A DNA stretch of 64,000 nt, taken from NCBI GenBank assembly GCA_016927115.1, contig JAFGNH010000070.1, forward strand, positions 1 to 64,000, given 5' to 3'. The DNA comes from Anaerolineales bacterium. GTDB taxonomy: Bacteria; Chloroflexota; Anaerolineae; Anaerolineales; E44-bin32. A program made the position numbers and the translations under genes. Positions 9,550 to 18,722 of this stretch are shown here, piece by piece (within the stretch, counting starts at the first letter, position 1; the number at the start of each line of letters is the position of its first letter). The notes under the pieces are model-generated. The model did no database searches. It worked only from the letters and a program-made list of their open reading frames with translations, and was not told the origin of the DNA.

Positions 9550-9643
9550 GATCGAACCAATAGGATAATTTCACTGTTACGAAATCTATAGTTGAGGGTT
9601 ATTACTAATGGATTACTATCCCCGAAAGTAATGGAGAAACGGA

Positions 9644-11017
9644 ATGTCTGATGAAATAGCAATGAAGACTAAGCGCAGAGAGCAATGGGCCTGGTATCTG
9701 TATGATTTCGGAAATTCCGCGTATGCCGCTGTCGTGCTGCTTGCAGTATATTCGGTCTATTTTAAACAGGGGGTCGTAGCTGGACCGGAAGGATCAGCCT
9801 TATGGGGTTTGTCACTAACAATCGCAATGCTGGTCGTGGCGATAATCGCTCCTTTTCTGGGCACACTGGCCGACTACTCACAGAAGAAAAAGAGCTTCCT
9901 GTTCGTTATGACATCAATGGCAGTCCTGTTTACTGGACTGCTGTTTTTCGTTCAGAAGGGTGATATCGTTCTTGGCATGGTTCTTTTTATACTTGCCGAA
10001 ATTGGCTACCGCTCCGGGCAGGTTTTTTATAACTCCCTTCTGGTGGATGTAGCAGATCCTGATGAGATCGGTCGTGTATCGGGTAAAGGGTGGGCGATAG
10101 GGTCGCTGGGGGGAATCCTCTGCCTTATCGTTGTGCTCGCCATGATCCAGCTTAATCCCGGCAACAATGTGGTCGTTCGTTTAACACTTGTATTCACTGC
10201 TGTGTATTTCCTTGTATTTTCACTGCCTGCTATGCTGATCATCAAGGAAAAGAAGCCTCCTGAAGAATCTGAGGGTAATAACTATTTTAAGATCGCAGTT
10301 AAACGTCTGAAAAAAACAATCCGCTCTGTGCGCAGCTTCAAAGAATTTATCAAATTTATGGTTGCGCTGTTGATCTATAATGACGGTATCATTGCAGCTC
10401 TCGATTTTGCAGCGATCATCGGTGCGGTGCTGTTTGGAATTACCGACACACAGCTTATTATCTTTGTCATCATAGTCCAGATCACCAATGTAATCGGCTC
10501 CTATGTTTACGCTTTGATCGGTGAGCGAGTCGGCTATAAGAACAGTCTAATCCAGTCTTTGCTTTTGATGATCCTGGCCATTGTTGCGATGATGTTCATC
10601 AATGGCCCAATCCCATTCTTTATTGTTGGGGCAGTAGCCGGATTTGCGATGGCGGGTGTCCAATCTGTCAGTCGAACGCTGGTCAGCATATTTGCCCCAA
10701 AGAGCAAGACTGCTGAATTCTACGGCTTCTTTGCACTTGCAGGCCGCACATCATCCATTGTCGGGCCGGGCATTATGGGTTTTGCCGCTTCCGGCATTTC
10801 CGCGTGGCTGATGACCACTCTTGTCGATACCGGTCTGGTAACTGCCGGCAGCGAACTGGCGATCACGGTAACAGAAAAAATCGGGCATCGTTTTGCTATC
10901 GTTTCCATTGTGATCTTTCTTCTGGTAGGATTGATGCTGCTGCTGTTTGTCAATGAAAAAGAGGGCAAATTGGCAGCAGAAATTGCGGAAGCCAAAATCA
11001 ATGGTGAAAAGGCATGA
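9644..11017 (+). CDS. MFS transporter, UMF1/Atg22-like family
   Basis: 457 residues with about 12 hydrophobic segments. The N-terminal signature WAWYLYDFGNSAYAAV is the hallmark of the UMF1 (Atg22-like) branch of the major facilitator superfamily. The vacuolar Atg22 member exports amino acids; bacterial substrates are unknown. GGAGAAACGG precedes the ATG. The stop overlaps the ATG of the downstream acyltransferase by 4 nt, suggesting a two-gene operon. Confidence 0.9.
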   Translation: MSDEIAMKTKRREQWAWYLYDFGNSAYAAVVLLAVYSVYFKQGVVAGPEGSALWGLSLTIAMLVVAIIAPFLGTLADYSQKKKSFLFVMTSMAVLFTGLLFFVQKGDIVLGMVLFILAEIGYRSGQVFYNSLLVDVADPDEIGRVSGKGWAIGSLGGILCLIVVLAMIQLNPGNNVVVRLTLVFTAVYFLVFSLPAMLIIKEKKPPEESEGNNYFKIAVKRLKKTIRSVRSFKEFIKFMVALLIYNDGIIAALDFAAIIGAVLFGITDTQLIIFVIIVQITNVIGSYVYALIGERVGYKNSLIQSLLLMILAIVAMMFINGPIPFFIVGAVAGFAMAGVQSVSRTLVSIFAPKSKTAEFYGFFALAGRTSSIVGPGIMGFAASGISAWLMTTLVDTGLVTAGSELAITVTEKIGHRFAIVSIVIFLLVGLMLLLFVNEKEGKLAAEIAEAKINGEKA

Positions 11018-11775
11018 AACCAATACGGAAAATTCCTTTCGAAGAACTTCAGAAGCGCCGTCCCCTCCGGCGCTTCATGCAGTGGTTGTCAAAAGTTGCT
11101 TTCTGGCTGCTTACAGATCTTGAGATTGAGGGAATGGAAAATTTTCCACCTTCAGGCCCACTGCTGATTGTTGGAAACCATTTCAGTATGGTTGATGTAG
11201 CTGCATTTGTTCGCACAGCGCCGTATCCGATTGAGTTTATCGGTGGTGCGAAAACACCAAACGCCCCTCCTGTTATGTCCCTGATCCCCCGATTATGGGG
11301 CGTCCTGCCTGTTTTTCGAGGCACCGGCTCACACTTTGCCCTGCGCGAAGCGGAAAAAGTCCTCAATAAGAATGGCGTCGTGGCTATCTTCCCGGAAGGC
11401 GGCAGCCATGCCCGCCAGCTCCGCCCAGCCCGCCCCGGGGCTGCGTTCCTGGCAGCACATTCCAGAGCGCTAATCCTGCCGATCGGACTGGTTGGTATGG
11501 ATGAAGTATTTGAACATCTTGCCCGCTTCAAGAAAGCACACATCCGTATCAGAGTAGGAAAACCCTTCGGCCCTTATGAGGTGACCGGGCGAGGCCGGGA
11601 AAGACGCCAGCAGTTGGATGAAATCGGAGACAGAATTATGAGGGAGATTGCTGCGCTTATCCCTGAGGACAAGCACGGGTATCTTTCAGAAGATGCTGAA
11701 CTAAGAGACAGGGTTATAGAATATCCCTGGGCAACCCGGGTTGAAGGTCAGGTAGAGGGAACGAACATACGCTGA
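11014..11775 (+). CDS. 1-acyl-sn-glycerol-3-phosphate acyltransferase family protein (PlsC-like)
   Basis: 253 residues. It carries the NHFSMVD box (HX4D, His56 and Asp61), a GGAK block and FPEGG (about 126-130), the signature motifs of glycerolipid acyltransferases. The predicted reaction is transfer of an acyl chain to lysophosphatidate in membrane lipid synthesis. The C-terminal tail of about 40 residues after the core is longer than in minimal PlsC. It is coupled by a 4-nt overlap to the upstream MFS gene. Confidence 0.88.
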   Translation: MKPIRKIPFEELQKRRPLRRFMQWLSKVAFWLLTDLEIEGMENFPPSGPLLIVGNHFSMVDVAAFVRTAPYPIEFIGGAKTPNAPPVMSLIPRLWGVLPVFRGTGSHFALREAEKVLNKNGVVAIFPEGGSHARQLRPARPGAAFLAAHSRALILPIGLVGMDEVFEHLARFKKAHIRIRVGKPFGPYEVTGRGRERRQQLDEIGDRIMREIAALIPEDKHGYLSEDAELRDRVIEYPWATRVEGQVEGTNIR

Positions 11776-11778
11776 AAA

Positions 11779-11815
11779 GATATCCCCCGCATTTTCAGGA
11801 TGTGTGGGGGATATC
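11779..11815 (-). terminator. Inverted repeat between convergent genes, probable terminator
   Basis: GATATCCCCC and GGGGGATATC form a perfect 10-bp stem with a 17-base loop between the plsC-like gene and the phosphodiesterase gene. On the minus strand TTTTC follows, so it best serves the phosphodiesterase transcript. That gene's stop codon lies inside the loop. On the plus strand no U-run follows. Confidence 0.6.
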
Positions 11816-12298
11816 CTCCTGCATCAGCGAGATATTTCCTGTCTCAGTATCGAAAATTGCCCAGCTGCTTGTGCCAAAAAGGCCCATAAACTCACCGGGA
11901 TTCAAGAGCAGTGAATTACCGACCTTCTCGTGGAAGGCTGTATGGTCATGTCCATATACAACCAGATCATACTCACCGGTCGCTGCCACTGGCCTGGCAA
12001 TTTCCGGGTAATGAGTCATAACAACCTGCAAGCCGGCCAGATCAAACGAAGCCAGCCGGGCGTATAAATGCAGATTCTCATACGAATCAGCAGCATTTTT
12101 CAAGGCGAGAATATCCCCATCGTTGTTCCCGAGGACAATATGTACCGGAATGTCCAATTCCTTTCCCAGTGCATGGACCATGAACGGTGAACAGAGATCG
12201 CCGCAGTGCAGGAGCACATCTGCCTTGCCCAGGTCCGGCAGGATTTCACCCAGCCGCCAGATCTGGTCATGTGTATCGCTGATTACCGCTATTTTCAT
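11795..12298 (-). CDS. YfcE/MJ0936-family metallophosphodiesterase
   Basis: 167 residues. Metal-binding motifs are in order: ISDTHD near the N-terminus, HCGD, GNND, THYP and GHDH. This is the calcineurin-like fold of the small YfcE/MJ0936 phosphodiesterases, which hydrolyse phosphodiester bonds with two metal ions. The start is ATG at 12296-12298, six bases after GAGG. A TTG two codons upstream is less well placed. It is monocistronic. Confidence 0.88.
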   Translation of the reverse strand: MKIAVISDTHDQIWRLGEILPDLGKADVLLHCGDLCSPFMVHALGKELDIPVHIVLGNNDGDILALKNAADSYENLHLYARLASFDLAGLQVVMTHYPEIARPVAATGEYDLVVYGHDHTAFHEKVGNSLLLNPGEFMGLFGTSSWAIFDTETGNISLMQEDIPHTS

Positions 12299-12376
12299 TG
12301 CCAACCTCTTTTTTTTGCGTTTGACCTCTCATCCTATTGAAAGATCAAAGCAAGGTTAATAAGCACGCCCGGGAGA

Positions 12377-13891
12377 TCATGATTCTGTGCGACCTGATTC
12401 CTTACTCAGCGCGGCTATTTTACTCTGGAGATCCGTTGTTATCTGATCCTCCCGGAGACGCCAGCTCCAGTTGCCTTCCATCCGCCCTGGATAGTTCATC
12501 CGGGCGGAGGTATGCAGAGCCAGAAAATCCTGCATTGGAGCCAGTGCCCAGACAGCGCGGGAATGCCAGACAGCCCGGATCATATCCCATGCGATATCCT
12601 CGCCACTGACTCTGAGGTATCTGCGCGCGAAATCTTTCTCTTCTTCAGGTGCTGCTTCATACCAGCCGCGTACAGTATCGTTATCGTGTGTGCCTGTGTA
12701 GGCAACACAATTCTGTGAATAATTGAGCGGCAGGAAGGGATGAGTATCATCAGCGTCAAAAGCAAACTGCAGCACTTTCATGCCCGGCAGCGAGAATGAA
12801 TCCCGCAGTTTTATGACCTCGGGAGTAATCAACCCAAGATCCTCTGCGATGATCGGCAGTCCACCCAGATTCTCCTGGAGCTTCAACAGCAGCTCTTTTC
12901 CAGGGCCTTTTACCCACCTTCCAATAACAGCCGTTTCTTCAGATGCGGGTATTTCCCAGTACGCTTCAAAACCGCGAAAGTGGTCGAGGCGCACAGTGTG
13001 TGCAATTTCCAGCGCGGCTTTTAACCGCTTCGTCCACCAGCGGTATCCAAACTCTCGCATATAATCCCATCGGTATAGAGGATTTCCCCATCGCTGGCCT
13101 GTCGGCGAGAAATAGTCCGGAGGAACACCAGCCACATATTCAGGCTGCCCATCCTCCTGAAGAAGAAACATCTCCGGATGAGCCCATACTTCCGCGCTGT
13201 CATGAGCCACAAAGATGGGCAGATCTCCGATCAATGTAATACCCAGTTCTTCTGCACGGCTGCGCACACCCCTCCATTGTTGAAAAAAGAAGTACTGAAT
13301 AACTTGCTGGATTCTGACTTCGGATTGGAGTGAACTCCACGCGTTGGAGAGTGTTTCCGGATCCCGCAGTGCAAGAGACTTTTCCCAGGTATGCCAAGGG
13401 GCCAGCCCATGTTCGGTTTTAAGAACGATAAAAAGCGCAAAATCATCCAGCCAGAACTGCTGGTTCCGGCAGAAGCGTTCAAACGCTGCTTTTTTTTGAT
13501 TCCCGGCATCCTGCAAGAACCGCTGTGCGGCTTTTTGCAGCAGAGGGATTTTTAACTCAATAACCCGCCCATAGTCAACATACGAGGGATCGAAGTGCGG
13601 ATTCGGCACCAGGTCATCACTATCGAGCAATCCATCCTGCAGAAGCACCTGAGGGGAAATCAGAAGCGGATTGCCAGCAAAAGCGGAGAGGCACTGATAA
13701 GGAGAATCAGCATAACCGGTGGGACCCAATGGCAAGAACTGCCACAGTGAACAGCCGCTGTTTTTCAGCCAATCCAGCCAGTCTATGCAAACCGGCCCCA
13801 GGTCACCGATACCAAATGGGCCAGGCAGGGAGGTTGGGTGAAGCAGGATCCCTCCTGCTCTCTTAAAATTTAACTGCGTCCGGAGCTGCAT
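12377..13891 (-). CDS. malQ: 4-alpha-glucanotransferase (amylomaltase, GH77)
   Basis: 504 residues. MalQ transfers maltodextrin segments between glucans. Visible landmarks are the N-terminal AGGILLHPTSLPGPFGIGDLG, split as AGGILLHPTSLP and GPFGIGDLG, the nucleophile segment RLDHFRGF, the acid segment EDLG and THDNDT. All three GH77 catalytic carboxylates are present and the length is normal. The ATG at 13889-13891 shares one base with the glgA stop (TGATG). It is the third gene of the glycogen operon, where it could trim or recycle linear chains. Confidence 0.93.
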   Translation of the reverse strand: MQLRTQLNFKRAGGILLHPTSLPGPFGIGDLGPVCIDWLDWLKNSGCSLWQFLPLGPTGYADSPYQCLSAFAGNPLLISPQVLLQDGLLDSDDLVPNPHFDPSYVDYGRVIELKIPLLQKAAQRFLQDAGNQKKAAFERFCRNQQFWLDDFALFIVLKTEHGLAPWHTWEKSLALRDPETLSNAWSSLQSEVRIQQVIQYFFFQQWRGVRSRAEELGITLIGDLPIFVAHDSAEVWAHPEMFLLQEDGQPEYVAGVPPDYFSPTGQRWGNPLYRWDYMREFGYRWWTKRLKAALEIAHTVRLDHFRGFEAYWEIPASEETAVIGRWVKGPGKELLLKLQENLGGLPIIAEDLGLITPEVIKLRDSFSLPGMKVLQFAFDADDTHPFLPLNYSQNCVAYTGTHDNDTVRGWYEAAPEEEKDFARRYLRVSGEDIAWDMIRAVWHSRAVWALAPMQDFLALHTSARMNYPGRMEGNWSWRLREDQITTDLQSKIAALSKESGRTES

Positions 13892-15357
13892 CAACTGCTT
13901 GCCCTGTCCGCGACAATCCGCAGATAAAGATCACGGTATTGTTCTGCGGAGCGTTTCCATGAATAATCAGCTGCCATTGCCCGCAGCTGGAGGGATTTCC
14001 ACAACCCCTGGTCACCATATGCATCAAGTGCTCTATAAAGGGTATCCCGAAAAGCATCAGCGGTCAGATCTTCGAAAAGGAACCCGATCCCACTTCCATC
14101 GCTGGAATATGGCGGAACGGAATCCTTCAAACCTCCTGTAGCCCGTACAACTGGAATCGCACCATAACGCATGGCTATGAGCTGAGCTAATCCGCAGGGT
14201 TCGTATCGGGAGGGAACCAGAATCATATCGCTGCCGGCATAAATTCTGCTGGCAAGGCCGGCATCATATTTCAATACGGCTTTGATTCTGTCCGGATAAC
14301 GCGCCGAAAAATCGGCGCAGCGGCTTTCGAGATGAAAATCACCCGTGCCAAGCAGAATGAACTTCCATGAAACCGGCTGATCATTTGCTTCAAGCATACT
14401 TTCCAGCGCATCAAGGGTGATATCCACTCCCTTCTGTATATCCAGGCGGGTCACCATCCCCAACAGTGGAATGGTAACATCCGGTTCAAGGCCTGTTTCC
14501 TCTAACAAAGCCTGTTTCCCTTTTACACGTTCCTCCAGGTGATCCCTGGAGAAATTCACCACGAGATCGGTATCGGCAGCTGGATCCCAGCTGGCCGGGT
14601 CGATACCATTCAGAATGCCGCTGAGCGCATCCGATCTGGAACTCAACAACCCATCAAGCCCACTGCCGTATTCTTTTGTTTGAATCTCTTTCGCATAACT
14701 CGGGCTGACTGTGTTGATCCGATCTGCCAGAGAGATCCCCATTGGCAGCGGGATCTCGCGTGCCCAGTCGGGAAGGAAATCACACTCTACCCGGGGAATC
14801 CGGTATGCCCGTACAGCCGGTTCAGAACCAACGCCCATGTATGGGAGATTGTGAATAGTCAGCAGTGTTCCAGTCTTTTGAAGCTCCCATCCCTCCACAC
14901 CCTTCTGCTGTTCCTTTAATGCAGAAAGGTAAGGTACAGATGCGGCTGTATGCCAGTCATTGGCATGCATTACATCCGGGACCCAGCCGGACTGGTTGAA
15001 GTAGTTCACTACTGCGATCGCAAAAAACAGAAACCGTTCTCCTTCAAGTGGTTGCCCTGGATAGACTTCCGGTGCCTGCTGCAGGGCGGGTCCGTCAACG
15101 AAATATGTGGGGATATCATAAACATTTGCAGAGTAGAAAACAGCCTGGACTGTCTGATCGCCACGTTGAACAGGAATTTCAGCCACCGCTTCTGCTCCCA
15201 GTTCAGGCAGGTTAATATGACTGTAACACGGCATAAACAGCCTGACATCCAGCCCCAGCCTGAGCAGGGCACGCGGCAGTTCCTCCGCAACATCCGCCAG
15301 TCCCCCAATTTTTGCAAGCGGTCGGAACTCAGCAGAAAGGAAAGCGATTTTTGTCAT
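13891..15357 (-). CDS. glgA: Glycogen synthase (GT5)
   Basis: 488 residues, ADP-glucose (or UDP-glucose) dependent elongation of alpha-1,4-glucan. The N-terminus MTKIAFLSAEFRPLAKIGGL contains the conserved K-x-G-G-L sugar-nucleotide motif. The C-terminal Rossmann domain has PSRYEPCGLAQLIAMRYG, the GT5 donor-site region. The start ATG at 15355-15357 overlaps the stop of the branching enzyme gene by 4 nt (ATGA). No glgC is in the window. Confidence 0.94.
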   Translation of the reverse strand: MTKIAFLSAEFRPLAKIGGLADVAEELPRALLRLGLDVRLFMPCYSHINLPELGAEAVAEIPVQRGDQTVQAVFYSANVYDIPTYFVDGPALQQAPEVYPGQPLEGERFLFFAIAVVNYFNQSGWVPDVMHANDWHTAASVPYLSALKEQQKGVEGWELQKTGTLLTIHNLPYMGVGSEPAVRAYRIPRVECDFLPDWAREIPLPMGISLADRINTVSPSYAKEIQTKEYGSGLDGLLSSRSDALSGILNGIDPASWDPAADTDLVVNFSRDHLEERVKGKQALLEETGLEPDVTIPLLGMVTRLDIQKGVDITLDALESMLEANDQPVSWKFILLGTGDFHLESRCADFSARYPDRIKAVLKYDAGLASRIYAGSDMILVPSRYEPCGLAQLIAMRYGAIPVVRATGGLKDSVPPYSSDGSGIGFLFEDLTADAFRDTLYRALDAYGDQGLWKSLQLRAMAADYSWKRSAEQYRDLYLRIVADRASS

Positions 15358-17006
15358 TTTGAAAACCAATCTGATTGAATATGGGGAAAGATTTTATCTT
15401 TTTCCCAAAACTCTTCCCGCAGAACCATATCCGGGCTGTTGTCCAGAGAATTCACAAGGCTGTAAAAACGGTCAACATGATTGCGGAACCGTTCAATAGC
15501 ATACTCTTTAGCCTGTCCAGTTGTTACCAGGAAGGGCCAATCCGATGATTGTAGAAGCAGCAGTTCCCGTGCAGCCTGGCGAAGGACTGCACGTGCCTGT
15601 TCGGATCCACCATGATCGGCCTCCACTACTGCGGCCATCTTGTTTTCGGCTTCATGTATCATGGGCCACATCCACTGCGTATCAGCGTTCATCCATACGA
15701 AGTGTGTGCCGCCTGCCCCCCAGGATCCTTCTGGGAGATTCATCACTGTCTGTGGGGGATGTTCAGCGAGGTATTTTGATGCCGTGGTCAGTTCCAATGA
15801 ATCAGAAGCCGCCACCCGTTTGATCACCTCTCCGAGCCACTCAACTCCCTCCAGCCACCAGTGGCCGAACAGTTCTGTGTCGAAGTTTGCCGAAATAATT
15901 CCATAGCCGTTCTGCGCTTCGGCAAAGGATCGCATCTCATCCTCAATCAACCAGGCAAAGTGTTCCGCATGCTGCCCAACCTTGTATGAAGCCCAATCCG
16001 GGTGGTACAGCTCCTTTTTTCCAAGGCCAATTTTCGACCCGGTTACCCTCCAATACTGCATTCCGGAGACGCCATCCTTCTTATGGAATTCACGGTAATC
16101 ATAATCACCCGGATAACCCCAATCAGCACTCCAAACCTGCAAGCCGGTCCGGTTGTTCCTGGCAATGACAGACACATCCGGGATCACAACATGGTAGGGC
16201 AGAAAAGTGGTTCCTGGTTCCACAATGATTTTTTCATCAAATGGAACCGTATAGCGACGTGTAACCGCTCCGTAAGGTCCAATTGCTTCGCCGGCAGCGA
16301 CACCAACAGGCAGGCCACCCTCAACAAGGTGTGTTTCAGAGAAAAAGAGCTTGAGATTATTCAGCGCCAGGAAATGTTCAATACCCGGACGTTCCCGCCC
16401 GTTTTCGTCGATGTAACCGGGCCGATAGGCACATTCTGGAAGCCAGATAGCACGAGGAGCACACCCGAAATGCCGCTCGTACGCATCTACAGCTGTCCGC
16501 AGTTGAAGCTGGATAGACTCATCCCTGCCAAGCAGCGGCAGGTAACCATGAGTAGCGCCACAGGTAATGATCTCGATCACCTCATCGTCCTGCAACGCAC
16601 GGAAGACAGGGATAAGATCACCATGGAAGGTGTCAACGAAGAGATTCTTCTGGTGCTGAAAGTAGTCATGGTAAAAACCAGCCAGGATCTCAAGCTGTTT
16701 TTCACCACTGCGCTGGAAACGCGGGATGTCTTCCGCTGCAGCTTTAATTTTCTCTTCGAGATACAACAGCAGATTACGACGGATATCTTCATCTGCCAGC
16801 TGTTCAACCAGGATGGGCGTAAGGCCTAGGGTCACAGCATGACGAATTCCCATATCTCTGGCTTTCAGAAGCTGTTCAAGCAAAGGAATATAGGTCTCTA
16901 CAGCAGCTTCATGGATCCATTCCTCTCCATGCGGCCATCTTCCCGCCTGTCTGACGTAGGGAATATGGGAATGAAGGACAAAGGTAAACGCACCTGCACT
17001 TGTCAT
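15354..17006 (-). CDS. GH57 1,4-alpha-glucan branching enzyme
   Basis: 550 residues. GH57 landmarks are HSHIPYV near the N-terminus, WLPECAY with the Glu nucleophile, and NFDTELFGHWW with the catalytic Asp, followed by a C-terminal helical region of the DUF1957 type. Length and motifs fit the branching-enzyme branch of GH57 rather than amylopullulanases. The enzyme creates alpha-1,6 branches and is encoded just before GlgA. The start ATG at 17004-17006 has GGAGAG seven bases upstream; the frame is open further but without a start signal. Confidence 0.9.
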   Translation of the reverse strand: MTSAGAFTFVLHSHIPYVRQAGRWPHGEEWIHEAAVETYIPLLEQLLKARDMGIRHAVTLGLTPILVEQLADEDIRRNLLLYLEEKIKAAAEDIPRFQRSGEKQLEILAGFYHDYFQHQKNLFVDTFHGDLIPVFRALQDDEVIEIITCGATHGYLPLLGRDESIQLQLRTAVDAYERHFGCAPRAIWLPECAYRPGYIDENGRERPGIEHFLALNNLKLFFSETHLVEGGLPVGVAAGEAIGPYGAVTRRYTVPFDEKIIVEPGTTFLPYHVVIPDVSVIARNNRTGLQVWSADWGYPGDYDYREFHKKDGVSGMQYWRVTGSKIGLGKKELYHPDWASYKVGQHAEHFAWLIEDEMRSFAEAQNGYGIISANFDTELFGHWWLEGVEWLGEVIKRVAASDSLELTTASKYLAEHPPQTVMNLPEGSWGAGGTHFVWMNADTQWMWPMIHEAENKMAAVVEADHGGSEQARAVLRQAARELLLLQSSDWPFLVTTGQAKEYAIERFRNHVDRFYSLVNSLDNSPDMVLREEFWEKDKIFPHIQSDWFSK

Positions 17007-17033
17007 TATATTCTCTCCTGGTCCGATGAATCG

Positions 17034-17061
17034 ATTGTAGCAGAACCACTTCAGATCACAA
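17034..17061 (-). promoter_or_regulatory. Promoter of the glycogen operon
   Basis: Minus strand TTGTGA (17056-17061), 16-base spacer, then TACAAT (17034-17039) with an extended TGC before the -10. The expected start is about 20 bases upstream of the branching-enzyme ATG. Confidence 0.6.
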
Positions 17062-17180
17062 AAGGATTTTGGGGTTTTTCTATCCGGATTGGGTCTTTCT
17101 CGCCCGAGTCGCACATAACCAGCTCAGCCAGAGTCAGATAAAGGCAGCACGGGCACCTTTCCACAGAACCGGCCATCCAC

Positions 17181-17211
17181 AAACAAAAACCGTCTTCATG
17201 GGAGAAGACGG
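17181..17211 (-). terminator. Rho-independent terminator of the parA operon
   Basis: Minus-strand stem CCGTCTTC/GAAGACGG (8 bp, 6-base loop) followed by TTTTTGTTT, 47 bases beyond the stop of the gene at 17258. Confidence 0.8.
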
Positions 17212-17257
17212 CTGACAAGCCTTTTGTTCAGAAACGGGTTTCTTGCCCCTTTATTTT

Positions 17258-17824
17258 TTAATAACGCTCACGTTTCAGAATGACCCGTAATTCCATGGCA
17301 AAATTCTCTCCCGGCGCACCAAGAGAGGCGGTATAAGAAGGAAAGAGATTCACCACATCCCATCCCTTCTCGGCAAAAGAGTTCAGGATCTCATTCAGGC
17401 CAACCAGGCGTGAACCGTCTGAAAAATCGATCACATAATCCCAGTACGCCTGGTTTTCTTCTTCAATCTGATCGTAAAAAACCTGCAGCGCCCGGAACTC
17501 CAAACCACCTTTTTGAACTGGCATCGTCTTGTTCGCAGCGGGAGAAGGAACTTTCCTGGGATCCTCTGGTTCCGATTCCGGCTCAGGAGGTGCTTCCACC
17601 TCTGGCTCAGCTTCCGGGATAACCTCATCCTGATCCACAATGTCTACGTCTGCAATTTCTGCCTTTTTCATTTCCTCTTCGGCTGTTGTGACAGGATCCT
17701 GTTGTTTTACTTCTTCCATTTCCGGTTGAAATCGTGCTGCAGCCGGCTGCTTTCCTTCCGCAGCCGGTTTATCAGTCTCTTTGCGGGTGAATAAAACGTC
17801 TAGACTTGTCCGTTTTCGAGCCAT
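17258..17824 (-). CDS. Acidic, low-complexity protein with a DUF4177-like C-terminus, coupled to ParA
   Basis: 188 residues. The first 110 or so residues look disordered: a basic start (MARKRTSLDVLF) and then a Glu/Pro-rich stretch. The last 75 form a compact domain with the pattern EILNSFAEKGWDVVNLFPS, which resembles DUF4177-type small beta-alpha domains. The gene overlaps the end of parA by 25 nt and has no separate promoter, so the two are probably made together. It is not ParB: no HTH or nuclease-like motif is visible. A partner or adaptor role with the ATPase is inference only. Confidence 0.6.
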   Translation of the reverse strand: MARKRTSLDVLFTRKETDKPAAEGKQPAAARFQPEMEEVKQQDPVTTAEEEMKKAEIADVDIVDQDEVIPEAEPEVEAPPEPESEPEDPRKVPSPAANKTMPVQKGGLEFRALQVFYDQIEEENQAYWDYVIDFSDGSRLVGLNEILNSFAEKGWDVVNLFPSYTASLGAPGENFAMELRVILKRERY

Positions 17825-18579
17825 CGGGAAACCTCCTCGGCCAGCTTCAGGTATGCCTGCGCCTGTGGATTCTCAGGGGCGAAAGTCAGAACAGATTCGC
17901 CTTCATGCGCAGCTTCTGCAATCCGAACCGTCCTGCCAATCTGAACCGGGAAAACTGGAAGACCAGCCCCTTGCATTGCATGCAGGGCATCCTGGTGATG
18001 GATAAGACGGCCGTCGTAGAATGTGGGCAATACACCGATTGTCTCAATTGCAGGGTTCAACTCCGAACGAACCTGGTCCAGCGTATCAAGGAACAGCTGC
18101 ATACCCCGGAGATCTACAGACTGTGGTTGTGTTGGGAGAAGAACGCCATCTGCTGCAGTCAGCGCATTGATCGTGAGCATACCCAGGCTCGGCGGACAGT
18201 CAATCAGGATGACATCAAAAAGGGATGATACCTCTGCAAGCTGCTTTTTCAAAACACTATCACGATTCATACGGGAAACCAGACCGAGCTCTGTCACCGC
18301 CAGAGCGATGTCTGCCGGCAGCAGACTCAGATTGGTATCCAGCTTCCGAATAGCATCATGAATAGAAAGCGTTCCGGGGACAGCGCCGCCGAGCACCTCG
18401 GCGATGCTCTTTTCAGCTGTATCCATAATCCCACATGATCCGCTCAAACTGGCCTGGGGATCGATATCCACAAGCAGAACCCTGTGTTCGAAATGCTTTG
18501 ACAGGGCAACACCCAGTGTATGGGCGGTTGCCGTTTTTCCTACACCACCCTTATGATTCGCGATCGCAATTATTCGCAT
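17800..18579 (-). CDS. ParA/MinD-family ATPase (Soj-like)
   Basis: 259 residues. Deviant Walker A motif KGGVGKT (about 10-16), DIDPQASLS (Walker A' region) and LIDCPPSLG (Walker B region) place it among ParA/Soj partition ATPases. Such proteins position chromosomes, plasmids or protein complexes by ATP-dependent DNA binding. The start ATG is preceded by GAGGAG. No parB or parS-like site is seen nearby. The downstream overlapping gene has a DUF4177-like end, so this may be an orphan ParA that positions some other cargo. Confidence 0.9.
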   Translation of the reverse strand: MRIIAIANHKGGVGKTATAHTLGVALSKHFEHRVLLVDIDPQASLSGSCGIMDTAEKSIAEVLGGAVPGTLSIHDAIRKLDTNLSLLPADIALAVTELGLVSRMNRDSVLKKQLAEVSSLFDVILIDCPPSLGMLTINALTAADGVLLPTQPQSVDLRGMQLFLDTLDQVRSELNPAIETIGVLPTFYDGRLIHHQDALHAMQGAGLPVFPVQIGRTVRIAEAAHEGESVLTFAPENPQAQAYLKLAEEVSRWLENGQV

Positions 18580-18612
18580 GTACCACTTCTCCTCAGAATA
18601 AACGCTTCCCCT

Positions 18613-18618
18613 ATTGTA
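18613..18618 (-). promoter_or_regulatory. Probable -10 element of the parA operon
   Basis: TACAAT on the minus strand 34 bases before the parA ATG. The -35 region has no clear TTGACA match. Confidence 0.4.
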
Positions 18619-18722
18619 TACGATCCGGGATTTTTAATGAAAGCCTTTCAGGATATCTACTCCGGCTTTTCCAGAATTGCGACAAGCCTGTGAACAGCAC
18701 ATGTCGAGTGCGATTGCGGCCG

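Noticed and set aside
16002-16829. 275-codon open frame on the plus strand
   Set aside because: Antisense to the GH57 branching enzyme, whose motifs are intact on the other strand.
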